From an uncultured Alphaproteobacteria bacterium (GTDB lineage: Bacteria; Pseudomonadota; Alphaproteobacteria; Rhodobacterales; Rhodobacteraceae): DNA of 59,438 bases. Made by a program: the position numbers and the translations under genes. Below, one piece after another: positions 18,575 to 27,476 of this stretch. Each line of letters begins with the position of its first letter. Position 1 is the first letter of the stretch. Location of the stretch: contig CACJUU010000012.1 of assembly GCA_902596605.1 (NCBI GenBank), positions 1 through 59,438 of the forward strand, read 5' to 3'. Below the pieces are notes generated by a model. It saw only the letters and a program-made list of their open reading frames with translations. It was not told the origin of the DNA and made no database searches.

Positions 18575-19189
18575 ATGTTATCCCACAATCATAAATTTTT
18601 TTATATATTGTTGCTTTCTGGCATCGTCATAATATTTTCCTTTTCCTATAACATCTACACGCATATATCAGAATCTGGGACTTGTAATAAATCAACCAAT
18701 TTTGTTGATGGATTAGGAGGACCAATAGATTTAATTGATCAGAATGAAAATGCTTTTTCTTTAGAAAAACAAAATGCTTCCCTTTCATTATTATACTTCG
18801 GATATAGCTTTTGTCCTGATATCTGTCCCTATGATTTAGAAAGAAATGCTTATGTAAAAGATATTATGGATGAAGAACAATTAGATATTAATTTAGTCTT
18901 TATCACCCTTGATCCATCACGAGATACAACAGAGCGATTGAAAGACTTTTCAGAGTACATCCATAGTTCAATGATCGCTCTAACCGGTTCCAATGATCAG
19001 ATAGAGGGCCTCAAGAAGGCATATGGTGTTTTCGGAAAATCAAATAAGGTTGATTACGAAGATCAATCCTATTTAGTTGATCACTCAACTTTTTCTTATC
19101 TCGTGAACAAGGATGGAGAAGTCTTATCTTATTTTAATAGAAGAGAGTCTCCTGAAAAAATCTCTGAAAAAATTAAATGTTTTTATTAA
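18575..19189 (+). CDS. SCO1/SenC-family protein
   Basis: A 204-residue membrane-anchored thioredoxin-fold protein. It has an N-terminal signal anchor (residues 8-28) and the copper-binding CPDIC motif at 80-84 together with H170 in VDHSTF, the three conserved copper ligands of SCO proteins. SCO proteins help load the CuA or other copper site of cytochrome oxidase, or act as periplasmic thiol reductases. ctaD lies far away at 52 kb, so this copy is not next to oxidase genes. It diverges from the carbonic anhydrase operon. Confidence 0.85.
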   Translation: MLSHNHKFFYILLLSGIVIIFSFSYNIYTHISESGTCNKSTNFVDGLGGPIDLIDQNENAFSLEKQNASLSLLYFGYSFCPDICPYDLERNAYVKDIMDEEQLDINLVFITLDPSRDTTERLKDFSEYIHSSMIALTGSNDQIEGLKKAYGVFGKSNKVDYEDQSYLVDHSTFSYLVNKDGEVLSYFNRRESPEKISEKIKCFY

Positions 19190-19293
19190 ATTTTTTTTTA
19201 TAATTGCATAAGCGATTTCGGTTTTTATTGTTCATATATAGAAAAATATGCTAACAATATCGCTAATATATTTGAGGTGAGGATTATATATAA

Positions 19294-19782
19294 ATGGCTT
19301 TACACTGCCCAGGCTGGATACTCTGTATTTTTTGTGCAAATACCGCTAGGGAAACCCTTCTTTACTCAGCACCTATAAACACAATCGTCAAAAAATATTC
19401 GGTTGCAATAGATGAACATTATTCCGAAATATCTCCTGATTTTATACAAGTATGTGCAGAGAAAATGCTTGCATCACTTGTAGAGGTTGATGCAGGAAGC
19501 GCCGCAGAAGAGATAATTCGAGGATATATCCATAAAAAAATAAAGACTAAGGATGATGGCTCAGCTAGAAAGTTGTCGGGAATATTTTCTTCGGAGTTTA
19601 AAGGTGAAAGAACACCTACAGGGACTGAAAAATATATTGTTACCAACTTTAGAGCTTTTTTATTTTCAATGAGATCAGGAGCAAAAGGTCTTCCACCTCC
19701 AGGCTGGCAAGTGGATCAGGTTCAAGATTTAGATTGGGTCGGTGAAGTCATGATGCAAAAAGTTTCTATAATGGATGTATAG
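19294..19782 (+). CDS. Unknown protein, first of a tandem paralogous pair
   Basis: A 162-residue protein I do not recognise. It starts MALHCPGWIL and shares an evident pattern with the next gene: CP.WIL at the N-terminus, an HYSEISPDF segment, a KIKTKDDGSAR segment, FSSEFKGE, then a FRAFLFSMRS segment, and a tryptophan-rich end (GW..DLDW). These are spaced almost identically in both. A GAGGTGAGGA ribosome site precedes the ATG. No signal peptide or long membrane helix is certain, though residues 8-25 are hydrophobic. Function unknown. Confidence 0.7.
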   Translation: MALHCPGWILCIFCANTARETLLYSAPINTIVKKYSVAIDEHYSEISPDFIQVCAEKMLASLVEVDAGSAAEEIIRGYIHKKIKTKDDGSARKLSGIFSSEFKGERTPTGTEKYIVTNFRAFLFSMRSGAKGLPPPGWQVDQVQDLDWVGEVMMQKVSIMDV

Positions 19783-19944
19783 TAACTAGATATTATTATT
19801 TCCAATATTTTTTGGTTCGTTATTAACGAGCTCGTAGGGATACCTTTTTAAAAAAAATATCTTAACGTCCTAATATTGATTGGATTTTTATAATTATAGT
19901 GTTAACTTTCTATCTTCCGAAACTCGAACACAGGTCGTTAAGTG

Positions 19945-20427
19945 ATGTCAAACTATTGCCCAGAATGGATATTGAGTGTAGCAGTGGGCGTAATTGTAGG
20001 AGACGCTCTAACAGGGAGTACTTCAATTCTAGCTAACTCCCAAAAATTTAGTGATGGCTTATCCAAACATTATGAAGAAGTTAGTAAAGATTTTTTAAAT
20101 GATACTGCAAACGACATAATTGCAGAGTTGAATGATATAGGAATCGATGAATTTACTGCTCGATTTGTTAAATCATTTGTATTTAATAGAATTAAATTTA
20201 AAGAAAACGGGAGTACGAGACGATTTAATGTGTTTTTCAATCAATTCAAAGGGGAGAAAGGAGCAGTAACCTCTAAAAAACTCGTCAGCTCCTTTAAAGC
20301 ATTTGTATTTAGATGTAGGGCTCAAAAAGTATCCTTAGCACCCAAGAGTTGGAATATACACCAAGAGGAACAAATTGATTGGCTTTTGACTTTGGTACAG
20401 CAGGATCCACCTAAGTTGTCAGGATAA
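19945..20427 (+). CDS. Unknown protein, second of a tandem paralogous pair
   Basis: A 160-residue relative of the preceding gene (CPEWIL, HYEEVSKDF, RIKFKENGSTRR, FNQFKGE, FKAFVFRCR, and a final DWLL). The ATG at 19945 is preferred over an adjoining GTG at 19942. The two copies lie 160 bases apart in the same direction and have diverged strongly, retaining mainly aromatic, charged and glycine positions, which suggests an old duplication under selection. There is no recognisable catalytic motif. Confidence 0.7.
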   Translation: MSNYCPEWILSVAVGVIVGDALTGSTSILANSQKFSDGLSKHYEEVSKDFLNDTANDIIAELNDIGIDEFTARFVKSFVFNRIKFKENGSTRRFNVFFNQFKGEKGAVTSKKLVSSFKAFVFRCRAQKVSLAPKSWNIHQEEQIDWLLTLVQQDPPKLSG

Positions 20428-20473
20428 CGTTTAAACTTAAAATGATGTTCACGCAATCAATAAATTTGTATAG

Positions 20474-20490
20474 CTTGATCTCAGGTCAAG
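20474..20490. promoter_or_regulatory. Candidate operator: 17-bp imperfect palindrome
   Basis: CTTGATCT-C-AGGTCAAG is a palindrome with seven of eight arm positions matching. It lies just upstream of a TATAAT hexamer at 20508-20513 and in front of the remnant transporter gene. No good -35 element is seen, consistent with an activator- or repressor-controlled promoter. The regulator family is not identifiable. Confidence 0.45.
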
Positions 20491-20507
20491 GTTAGACATT
20501 TAATTAG

Positions 20508-20513
20508 TATAAT
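20508..20513 (+). promoter_or_regulatory. Candidate -10 element (TATAAT)
   Basis: A consensus TATAAT 55 bases upstream of the remnant ATG at 20568, with a palindrome 17 bases further upstream and no convincing -35. It would drive the leader remnant and the cytosine deaminase gene. Confidence 0.4.
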
Positions 20514-20567
20514 CTGGTTTAAATGTAGTACCATTTTATCAAATTAAAACAAGTTCAGGAGAGAATC

Positions 20568-20684
20568 ATGCCTAAATTGATTTTAAACAGGCGAGAGTTC
20601 GCCGTTGGAAGTGCCGCTTTGGTTACTGCAATGAGCTCTTTTGGGAGCACTTTTTTTTGCTGGACTGGATGCTTATCAAGTTAG
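20568..20684 (+). pseudogene. 5' remnant of a BMP-family (nucleoside-type) ABC substrate-binding protein
   Basis: A strong AGGAG ribosome site is followed by a 38-codon frame starting MPKLILNRREFAVGSAALV. This is a Tat-type signal peptide (RREF followed by a hydrophobic stretch) of the kind that begins BMP/PnrA-like nucleoside-binding proteins. The frame stops after the fusion point at 20684. Beyond about 20640 the sequence matches, in another frame, the end of a permease (see next entry). I infer that an internal deletion removed the rest of the binding-protein gene, the ATPase and most of the permeases. Confidence 0.65.
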
Positions 20685-20835
20685 AGCTCAACAATTGGCC
20701 GGAGCAGTTATTCCTTATCAATTTTTCCTAATGCTTCCTTTTTTGTTGAGTATTGTTGCAATGGTAATTGCAGCTAAAAGAACAAGGTATCCAAAGGCAC
20801 TCTTGATCCCATTCCGACGTGGTGAAAGACACTAA
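20641..20835 (+). pseudogene. 3' remnant of an ABC permease (nucleoside/sugar type)
   Basis: In a frame offset from the preceding remnant, codons from about 20641 encode a roughly 64-residue tail: GLDAYQVRAQQLAG, IPYQFFLMLPFLLSIVAMV and KALLIPFRRGERH. This resembles the last two helices and C-terminus of permeases of BMP-type nucleoside importers, which normally precede a nucleobase deaminase gene. There is no own ribosome site or plausible N-terminus. It ends 17 bases before the cytosine deaminase start, exactly where a complete permease would be expected to end. Confidence 0.65.
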
Positions 20836-20852
20836 AAAAAGGGAGGATTTAC

Positions 20853-22127
20853 ATGACTGATTTATTAGTAAAAAACTGCTTGTTATTTGAAAAAAAAGAC
20901 CCTCAAGACATTTTAATTAAGGGAGGAATTATTAAAGACATAGCATCAAAAATTACAGCGGATAATATTCCCATCATAGACGCCGATTTTCACTTTGTTA
21001 CTCCCCCATTTGTTGACAGTCACTTTCATATGGATGCAACACTAAGCTATGGCCTTCCCCGCATGAATAAAAGTGGCACTTTACTTGAAGGCATCAAATT
21101 ATGGGGAGAATTGAAACCAAATCTCACTGCTGATGCTATAAAGGAACGAGCCTTGAAGTTCTGCAGGTGGGCGATAGCTAGGGGAACTTTAGCAATTCGA
21201 AGTCATGTCGATGTCTCTGGTCAAAATCTAGTAGGTGTTGAAGCACTCCTAGATGTCAGAGAAACAATGAAAGATTTTATTGATATACAATTGGTTGCTT
21301 TTCCACAAGATGGATTACTCAGAGCCAATTGTTTGGACAATTTGAATGCAGCTCTGGACATGGGAGTTGATGTCGTTGGTGGAATCCCTCACTTTGAAAG
21401 AACAATGGAGGAGGGTCATGAGTCCATTCGTATACTGTGTGAGGTTGCCGAAAAGCGTGGACTTCTTACAGATTTACATTGTGATGAAACAGATGACCCA
21501 ATGTCAAGGCATGTTGAGAAGGTTGCATTGGAAACTACTAGACTTGGTCTTAAGGGACGTGTAGCGGGTTCTCACCTGACCTCTATGCATTCAATAGATA
21601 ATTACTATTTCACAAAACTTATCTCGTTGCTTGTTGAGGCTGATCTAAATATTATAGCTAACCCCTTAATTAATATAACAATACAAGGAAGGCAAGATAC
21701 TTACCCTAAGAGAAGAGGATTAACTAGAATACCAGAGCAACTCAATGCAGGCCTTAAGGTCGCATTTGGACATGATTGCGTTATGGATCCTTGGTATCCA
21801 CTAGGCTCCCATGATATGCTCGAGGTTGCGCACATGGCTTTACACTGCTGTCATATGACTGGCATTGATGAGATGAAATCATGCTTCGATGCAGTGACGG
21901 CAAATGCGGCCTCCATACTTCATTTAGATAATTATGGTATAAATAAGGGATCAAATGGAGATTTGGTAGTTTTGCAATGTAAAGACCCCATAGAGGCCAT
22001 AAGACTTAAGCCAGCAAGGCTATTTGTTGTTAGACGTGGAAAAGTTATCAGCACTACTAGTCCAGTACACTATGAACTAAACTTAGGCTCAAACACAGAG
22101 AGCGAAGATTTGCTTTTTGAAGGCTAA
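20853..22127 (+). CDS. Cytosine deaminase-type amidohydrolase
   Basis: A 424-residue amidohydrolase of the cytosine deaminase/CodA group, which deaminates cytosine or related pyrimidines and triazines. The metal motif DSHFHMD (H57, H59) is near the N-terminus. IRSHVDVSG, DLHCDETDDP (catalytic His and Glu), GSHLTSMHS and the FGHDCVMDPWYPLG aspartate segment follow in the family order. A GGGAGG ribosome site precedes the ATG. It follows the scar of an ABC transporter that probably once delivered its substrate. Confidence 0.85.
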   Translation: MTDLLVKNCLLFEKKDPQDILIKGGIIKDIASKITADNIPIIDADFHFVTPPFVDSHFHMDATLSYGLPRMNKSGTLLEGIKLWGELKPNLTADAIKERALKFCRWAIARGTLAIRSHVDVSGQNLVGVEALLDVRETMKDFIDIQLVAFPQDGLLRANCLDNLNAALDMGVDVVGGIPHFERTMEEGHESIRILCEVAEKRGLLTDLHCDETDDPMSRHVEKVALETTRLGLKGRVAGSHLTSMHSIDNYYFTKLISLLVEADLNIIANPLINITIQGRQDTYPKRRGLTRIPEQLNAGLKVAFGHDCVMDPWYPLGSHDMLEVAHMALHCCHMTGIDEMKSCFDAVTANAASILHLDNYGINKGSNGDLVVLQCKDPIEAIRLKPARLFVVRRGKVISTTSPVHYELNLGSNTESEDLLFEG

Positions 22128-22142
22128 TCTCCTTTTTGTTCG

Positions 22143-23357
22143 ATGAATATTGGTGTTCTATTTGAGATTTGGCGAACTAAGTCCTTTACAATTTTATTTC
22201 TAGCAGGTTTCCTTACAAGCGTTGCCCGATGGTTCGAAGTATTCTTATTTTCAGTGATTGCATGGAAAATCACCGGGAACGCTTCAATAGCAGCACTTTT
22301 AATAATGCTCAGGTTGCTAGGTGTTGCAGCAACTGGGGTAACATTTAGTTTTGCTGGCGCATTTGTAGTAAAAAAGAAAGTTGTTTTGGGTGCAAGTTTA
22401 ATTTGTTCTTTATCCTCATTGATTGTCTTCGTCTACTCACAAACAGGCCAAAACATAAATGTTTTTTTATTGGGACTACTATCGACTGTGAGTGGCGCGC
22501 TATGGAGCATCGATTTTTCATTTCGAAGACCTATGCTTGCTGATACCCTCCCCGAAGATTTAATTTCCGCCGGAGTTTCTTTAGATGTTTTATCTAGTCA
22601 CGCAACAAGAATATTGGGACCTTTATTTGGTGGTATTTTTTTGACTTATTTTGATCTGAATGCAGGTGTTTTTTTTCTATTTCTTCTTTATGCCCTGTCG
22701 GTTTTTTTAGTTTCTACCCAAAAAGAAGATGCTTTAACAACTAATACAAATAGCTATACTCAGTCACTTCTAAAAGTTATTGGACAGACAAGAGATGATG
22801 TCAATTTGTTATCCGTAATATCTCTAACTTTCGTTTTCAATATTTTTGCCCTCCCATTCATTGCATTAATAAGTCTATTAATTATCGAAAAATTTAATCC
22901 AACCGAGTTTTATATTGGGATGTTTACATCCTTGGAAGGAATTGGAGCTCTATTAGGAGGAGCAGCTATAACAATTATTACGATCAAGAGAAAATTGATT
23001 AGCTTTATATCCTTCCTTGCAATTATTTTGCTATCTATATTTCTATCTGCGTCAAGCAACTCGATTTTCGTGTATCTTCTTTCTATATTAATTTTCGGCA
23101 TGGCTACGGCTTGTTATTCAGCATTACAAAGTACCATAATCTACGTTAATTCCGTTCCAGATCTTCGCTCCTCAACTTTCAGTTTGCTTACAATAGCAAT
23201 TGGCTGTGGAGCACTCGGTTCGTTAAACATTTATTTAATGTCAGATTTCTTCACAACTGAAGAGATTTCTAATATTATGGCAATCGAAGGATTGCTTGTG
23301 GGTTTAATTTTCATAATTATAGCCTTAGTACGGTTCCCAATGCACAAATTTTTATGA
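22143..23357 (+). CDS. MFS transporter
   Basis: A 404-residue protein with about twelve hydrophobic helices and an MFS-like layout, including an LGPLFGGIFLTYF stretch near the middle of the first half that resembles helix 5 of multidrug exporters. It starts 15 bases after the cytosine deaminase stop, so co-transcription is likely. A role replacing the lost ABC importer, or export of a product, is possible but speculative. Confidence 0.8.
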   Translation: MNIGVLFEIWRTKSFTILFLAGFLTSVARWFEVFLFSVIAWKITGNASIAALLIMLRLLGVAATGVTFSFAGAFVVKKKVVLGASLICSLSSLIVFVYSQTGQNINVFLLGLLSTVSGALWSIDFSFRRPMLADTLPEDLISAGVSLDVLSSHATRILGPLFGGIFLTYFDLNAGVFFLFLLYALSVFLVSTQKEDALTTNTNSYTQSLLKVIGQTRDDVNLLSVISLTFVFNIFALPFIALISLLIIEKFNPTEFYIGMFTSLEGIGALLGGAAITIITIKRKLISFISFLAIILLSIFLSASSNSIFVYLLSILIFGMATACYSALQSTIIYVNSVPDLRSSTFSLLTIAIGCGALGSLNIYLMSDFFTTEEISNIMAIEGLLVGLIFIIIALVRFPMHKFL

Positions 23358-23444
23358 AAAGTAAAATTAAAATAACTTTATTTTTTATGCTATAATTAGT
23401 TGAAAAAAGCTGTATTGCATTCTATTTTGCTGTAACTTTAATTT

Positions 23445-25115
23445 ATGGACAGTAAGGATAAGTACAGAAAATATAAGCCATCAGACCAGGTATCTTTGGA
23501 TAAAAGAACTTGGCCAAGTAAAACTATTAAAAAACCTCCAATTTGGTGTAGTGTTGACCTAAGAGATGGAAACCAAGCCTTGGTAGAACCAATGGATACA
23601 TCACGCAAGCTTAGGATGTTCAAAACGTTAGTCTCTATGGGCTTTAAAGAGATTGAGATCGGTTTTCCATCTGCCTCTGACACTGACTTTCAATTTTGTC
23701 GACACCTAGTAGATAATAAGCTTATACCAGATGATGTAACGGTACAGGTCCTTACACAAGCCAGAGAACACCTCATTGATAAAACCTTTGAAGCTTTAAA
23801 GGGTTGCAAGTCAGCAATTTTACACCTTTATAACTCAGTATCGACTTTGCAGCGCAAAGTGGTTTTCAAACAAGATAAAGAGGGAGTTAAAAAAATCGCA
23901 GAAGATGGTGCGGCGATGGTGTTTGAGAGATTAAAGCATTTGCCAGATACTGAACTGACTCTTCAATATTCTCCAGAAAGTTTCACGGGAACTGAACTAG
24001 ATTACGCACTCGATGTTTGTGAAACTGTATTAGATTGCTGGAAGGCATCAAAACAAAACAAAGTAATAATTAATTTGCCAGCAACGGTAGAGATGTCTAC
24101 CCCTAATATTTATGCGGACCAGATTGAATGGATGAGCAATAATTTCACAGATAGAGAAAGAGTTATATTATCGTTACATCCCCATAACGATAGAGGAACT
24201 GGAGTTGCTGCAACTGAGCTTGGTTTAATGGCGGGAGCCGATAGAGTTGAAGGAACACTTTTTGGGAATGGGGAGCGAACAGGAAATGTAGATATAGTGA
24301 CCTTGGGACTAAACATGTTTACGCAAGGTATTAATCCAGAGCTGGACTTTTCTGATATCAACAATCTTATTGAAACGGCGGAGTTTTGCAATCAACTACC
24401 CGTACATCAACGGCACCCTTATGCAGGCCTTTTAGTACATACTGCGTTTTCGGGAAGTCATCAGGACGCGATTAGAAAGGGAATGGAAGCAATTTCAAAA
24501 TCGAATGAACCTCATTGGGAAGTTCCATATTTGCCTATTGATCCCAGTGATATTGGTAGAACTTATGAAGCAATCATTAGGGTAAATTCCCAGTCAGGGA
24601 AAGCAGGCTCTGCTTGGTTATTAGAACAAGAGCATAATATTAATATACCTAGGGGAGCTCAAATTCAATTTAGTGAGGCAGTTCAGAATATCGCTGATAA
24701 GACGGGCAAGGAAATAACCCCAGATATGATTTGGGATATCTTTGAGAAAGAATTTTTTAGAAAAGGTAAGTTTTCTCTTATCAAATTTAAAAGTAAGAAA
24801 ATTTCAAAAGACGACAACGCCGAATTTGTAGAAGCGACCATAGATCACAATGGGGATAAATTAAAAATTTCGTCCACAGGTAATGGCCCAATAAGCGCTT
24901 TTGTAAATGCGATGAGAGATACTTTCAAGTTAAACTTTATGCTTAATGATTTTGGGCAAAATACAAGAAGCTCTGGATCTACTGCCGAAGCAGCTGCTTA
25001 CATTGAAATCAAAGTTCCAGATGAAAATGGGAAAAGTGTGTTCGGAGTGGGGATAGATACTTCCATTACTCTTGCTCCAATCAAGGCTGTGATAAGCGCT
25101 ATAAACAGAATATAA
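23445..25115 (+). CDS. leuA: 2-isopropylmalate synthase
   Basis: A 556-residue enzyme committing acetyl-CoA and 2-oxoisovalerate to leucine synthesis. It has the divalent-metal motif SVDLRDGNQAL near residues 36-46, the HPHNDRGTG metal-ligand motif near 245-253, FGNGERTGN, and a C-terminal regulatory domain ending with SGSTAEAAAYIEI. The length and N-terminal PSDQVSLDKRTWPS segment identify the LeuA type 2 subfamily found in alphaproteobacteria and actinobacteria, distinct from the ~510-residue enteric form. It stands alone and I see no leader peptide or attenuator upstream. Confidence 0.95.
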   Translation: MDSKDKYRKYKPSDQVSLDKRTWPSKTIKKPPIWCSVDLRDGNQALVEPMDTSRKLRMFKTLVSMGFKEIEIGFPSASDTDFQFCRHLVDNKLIPDDVTVQVLTQAREHLIDKTFEALKGCKSAILHLYNSVSTLQRKVVFKQDKEGVKKIAEDGAAMVFERLKHLPDTELTLQYSPESFTGTELDYALDVCETVLDCWKASKQNKVIINLPATVEMSTPNIYADQIEWMSNNFTDRERVILSLHPHNDRGTGVAATELGLMAGADRVEGTLFGNGERTGNVDIVTLGLNMFTQGINPELDFSDINNLIETAEFCNQLPVHQRHPYAGLLVHTAFSGSHQDAIRKGMEAISKSNEPHWEVPYLPIDPSDIGRTYEAIIRVNSQSGKAGSAWLLEQEHNINIPRGAQIQFSEAVQNIADKTGKEITPDMIWDIFEKEFFRKGKFSLIKFKSKKISKDDNAEFVEATIDHNGDKLKISSTGNGPISAFVNAMRDTFKLNFMLNDFGQNTRSSGSTAEAAAYIEIKVPDENGKSVFGVGIDTSITLAPIKAVISAINRI

Positions 25116-25188
25116 TTTTCTGAGCCAGATCACTTAACAAACAATAGATTTGATTGCAATTTAATAATGTTTCTCTCATTATCTTGAA

Positions 25189-25791
25189 ATGAAAAAATAT
25201 AGCGCTTTATTTTTTATACTTTTATTCTGTTCCCTCAACCCTAGGGTCGGCGTGGCTGAACCAGGCTTTTTTTTTCAAACACTCACCAATAGTTTTGTAG
25301 ATTGGGTTTTTGGTCGATTAGACAGTTATATCCAGGATAAACCAGATGAAAGTGACGAAACACAAGATGAAAAAATTCTCTCAAAAGCTGGAGAACCTTC
25401 TGAGAAAAAAATTGCAATTCAGATGGATGAAATCGTCAAAAGAGAAGCTACTTTTTACAGAAAGTTTTCTAATATCCCTTTTTCAGGACATATTGAATCC
25501 TATCACCCCAACGGTCAACTAAAAATTATTGGAGACTTGTCGGATGGTAAAAAAGTGGGGAACTGGATCGAATATTATTTAAGTGGAATAAAGAAATCTG
25601 AGGGTCAGTTTGCTAACGGGAAAAAGGACGGCCTTTGGATATATTATTTTTTAAATGCAAATATTAAAGAGAAACAATTCTTTATCGACGGTCATAAAGA
25701 CGGTTTATGGGAAAAATTTGACGTGAATGGGACTGTAGTCCAAACCGAGTCTTATCAGAATGGAAAGTGGATTATTACTACAATTAATTGA
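25189..25791 (+). CDS. Secreted YwqK/MORN-like repeat protein
   Basis: A 200-residue protein with an N-terminal signal peptide ending around VGVAEP, a low-complexity acidic linker (residues 50-85), and then about four repeats of roughly 22 residues with the pattern YHPNGQLK..G....GKKVGNW, as in MORN/YwqK-family proteins. Such repeats form beta-hairpin ribbons. No partner toxin gene is visible. A related gene lies at 31318. The next gene, a P450, begins 23 bases downstream. Confidence 0.75.
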   Translation: MKKYSALFFILLFCSLNPRVGVAEPGFFFQTLTNSFVDWVFGRLDSYIQDKPDESDETQDEKILSKAGEPSEKKIAIQMDEIVKREATFYRKFSNIPFSGHIESYHPNGQLKIIGDLSDGKKVGNWIEYYLSGIKKSEGQFANGKKDGLWIYYFLNANIKEKQFFIDGHKDGLWEKFDVNGTVVQTESYQNGKWIITTIN

Positions 25792-25814
25792 AATCATCTT
25801 ATAAACTTTAATCT

Positions 25815-27020
25815 ATGAGCATCGAATCTTTTGACCTTTATAACCCTCCAAGTGACTTTATTAACAACGTTTATAAGTACTACAATTTACTCCGAGAGAA
25901 ATCACCTATTCACCAAAACCCCGATGGCTCTTATGTTTTAACAACGTATAAAGAAATTATTAGTGTTTATCGAAATTTTGAGATTTGGAGCTCTGATAAA
26001 AAAACAGACTTTGGCGCTAAATTTGGTGCATCGCCACTGTTTGAACACCATACTACTTCCATCGTTTTTGTAGATCCGCCAGATCACACTAGAATAAGGA
26101 AAATTTTCCAGCAGGCCTTCACTCCCAAATCTATTCGTGCGTTAGAAAAAGATATTATCAAATTAGTAGATAGTTATTTAATTATGATGCACGAGAAAAA
26201 AAAGTTTGATTTTGTTTCAGATTTTTCTTTTCGACTTCCGGTAGATGTAGTTTGTAGCGTTTTAGGGATCCCAAGCGAGGATCGACAATTAATTAGAGAT
26301 TGGGCACATAAAATTCTTGGTGCATTAGAGCCTAAACTTACTCCTAAACAGTTAGATGAGGGTTCGACCGCTGTTATAAACTTCAAGGAATATCTTAGGG
26401 ATCAGATTAGATACCGAAAAACTCATAAAGATATCAATAAAGCTCATGAAATTCTTTCGCTTTTGATTGAAGCTGAAGGTCTAGAATTATCAGAGACAGA
26501 GCTTCTTCATCAATGCATTTTTATGTTGAATGCAGGCCATGAAACGTCGACAAATATGTTATCGCATGGGCTTAATGAACTAATTAACCACAGAGATCAA
26601 TATAGATTGTTACAAAAAGAGCCCGAAAGAATTGATACAGCTATCGATGAAGTTCTCAGATTTCAACCACCAATCCAAATAAATAATAGGCGTTGTTTGG
26701 AAACAACAATGCTAGGAGATGTAACAATTCAAAAGGGAACTTCAGTTCATATGATTATTGCCGGAGCCAACAGAGATCCCTCACAATTTTGTGAGCCTGA
26801 AATCTTCGATATATCAAGATCACCAAATAGACATTTATCTTTTGGACTTGGTATTCATATATGTGCTGGCATTAATCTGGCGCGTCTAGAAGCAAAAGTT
26901 GCCTTCTTAAGACTAATGTCATCATTTAAAGAAATAAACCTATCAAAAAAAATAAAACTTGCTAACCGTATTCGATTCCGAGAAATAACAGAGATGGAGG
27001 TCGAAGTTTCTTCGTTTTGA
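25815..27020 (+). CDS. Cytochrome P450
   Basis: A 401-residue soluble bacterial P450. The I-helix AGHETS (residues 240-245) carries the acid-alcohol pair, the K-helix ExxR is E279/R282, and the heme loop FGLGIHICAG provides the C350 ligand. It would hydroxylate an organic substrate using electrons from a ferredoxin or flavodoxin; no redox partner gene is adjacent. It could share a transcript with the preceding repeat-protein gene. Substrate unknown. Confidence 0.93.
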   Translation: MSIESFDLYNPPSDFINNVYKYYNLLREKSPIHQNPDGSYVLTTYKEIISVYRNFEIWSSDKKTDFGAKFGASPLFEHHTTSIVFVDPPDHTRIRKIFQQAFTPKSIRALEKDIIKLVDSYLIMMHEKKKFDFVSDFSFRLPVDVVCSVLGIPSEDRQLIRDWAHKILGALEPKLTPKQLDEGSTAVINFKEYLRDQIRYRKTHKDINKAHEILSLLIEAEGLELSETELLHQCIFMLNAGHETSTNMLSHGLNELINHRDQYRLLQKEPERIDTAIDEVLRFQPPIQINNRRCLETTMLGDVTIQKGTSVHMIIAGANRDPSQFCEPEIFDISRSPNRHLSFGLGIHICAGINLARLEAKVAFLRLMSSFKEINLSKKIKLANRIRFREITEMEVEVSSF

Positions 27021-27043
27021 TGTCTTTGATCATATCTTTCTCT

Positions 27044-27069
27044 AAAAAAAGCCGCGTCCCTCTGCGGCT
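27044..27069 (-). terminator. Rho-independent terminator, minus strand
   Basis: On the minus strand a six-base-pair stem (AGCCGC and GCGGCT, 27069 to 27050) with an eight-base loop is followed by a run of seven T. It would end minus-strand transcription coming from 27220-28622 and separates it from the converging P450 gene. Confidence 0.75.
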
Positions 27070-27219
27070 GAGTTAGGGAGGAAAGTACAAAGGCTACTGA
27101 TCATTATCTATAAATCGTTAAGTCTTATTTTCTAAACCTTTGCAATTCTAAGTTAGTAGAGAAAACTAATTCGTATACCTAATTGTTTGCTGACTCCATA
27201 ATGGTTTTCGGTTTTGCAA

Positions 27220-27435
27220 TTAGAAAAATGAAAGAAGGGAAATTAACATCAGAATAGTAACAATGGTATAGCCAATAAATTGAACTACACCTTTGCTTCT
27301 CATAGTGAGCTTATGATTAAGAACATTTAAAAAGAAATAAGCAAATAAATGGAAAATTAAATACATTATAATGCTAACAGGAATAAGTATCCACCAATCT
27401 AGGAAACCTACCAATTTAATATCTTTTACTTTCAT
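27220..27435 (-). CDS. Small membrane protein of unknown function
   Basis: A 71-residue protein with two hydrophobic segments (about residues 12-35 and 48-68) separated by a basic loop, KLTMRSKG. It starts MKVKDIKLVGFLDWW, a charged amphipathic entry. It lies 41 bases downstream of the FkbM methyltransferase gene on the same strand and just upstream of a terminator. No family recognised. Confidence 0.55.
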   Translation of the reverse strand: MKVKDIKLVGFLDWWILIPVSIIMYLIFHLFAYFFLNVLNHKLTMRSKGVVQFIGYTIVTILMLISLLSFF

Positions 27436-27476
27436 TTAATCATTCTACCCTGCCTTTATTTATAATAAAATTTACT

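Noticed and set aside
19160-19203. Terminator after the SCO1-like gene
   Set aside because: The stem is made only of A-T pairs and does not fold cleanly.
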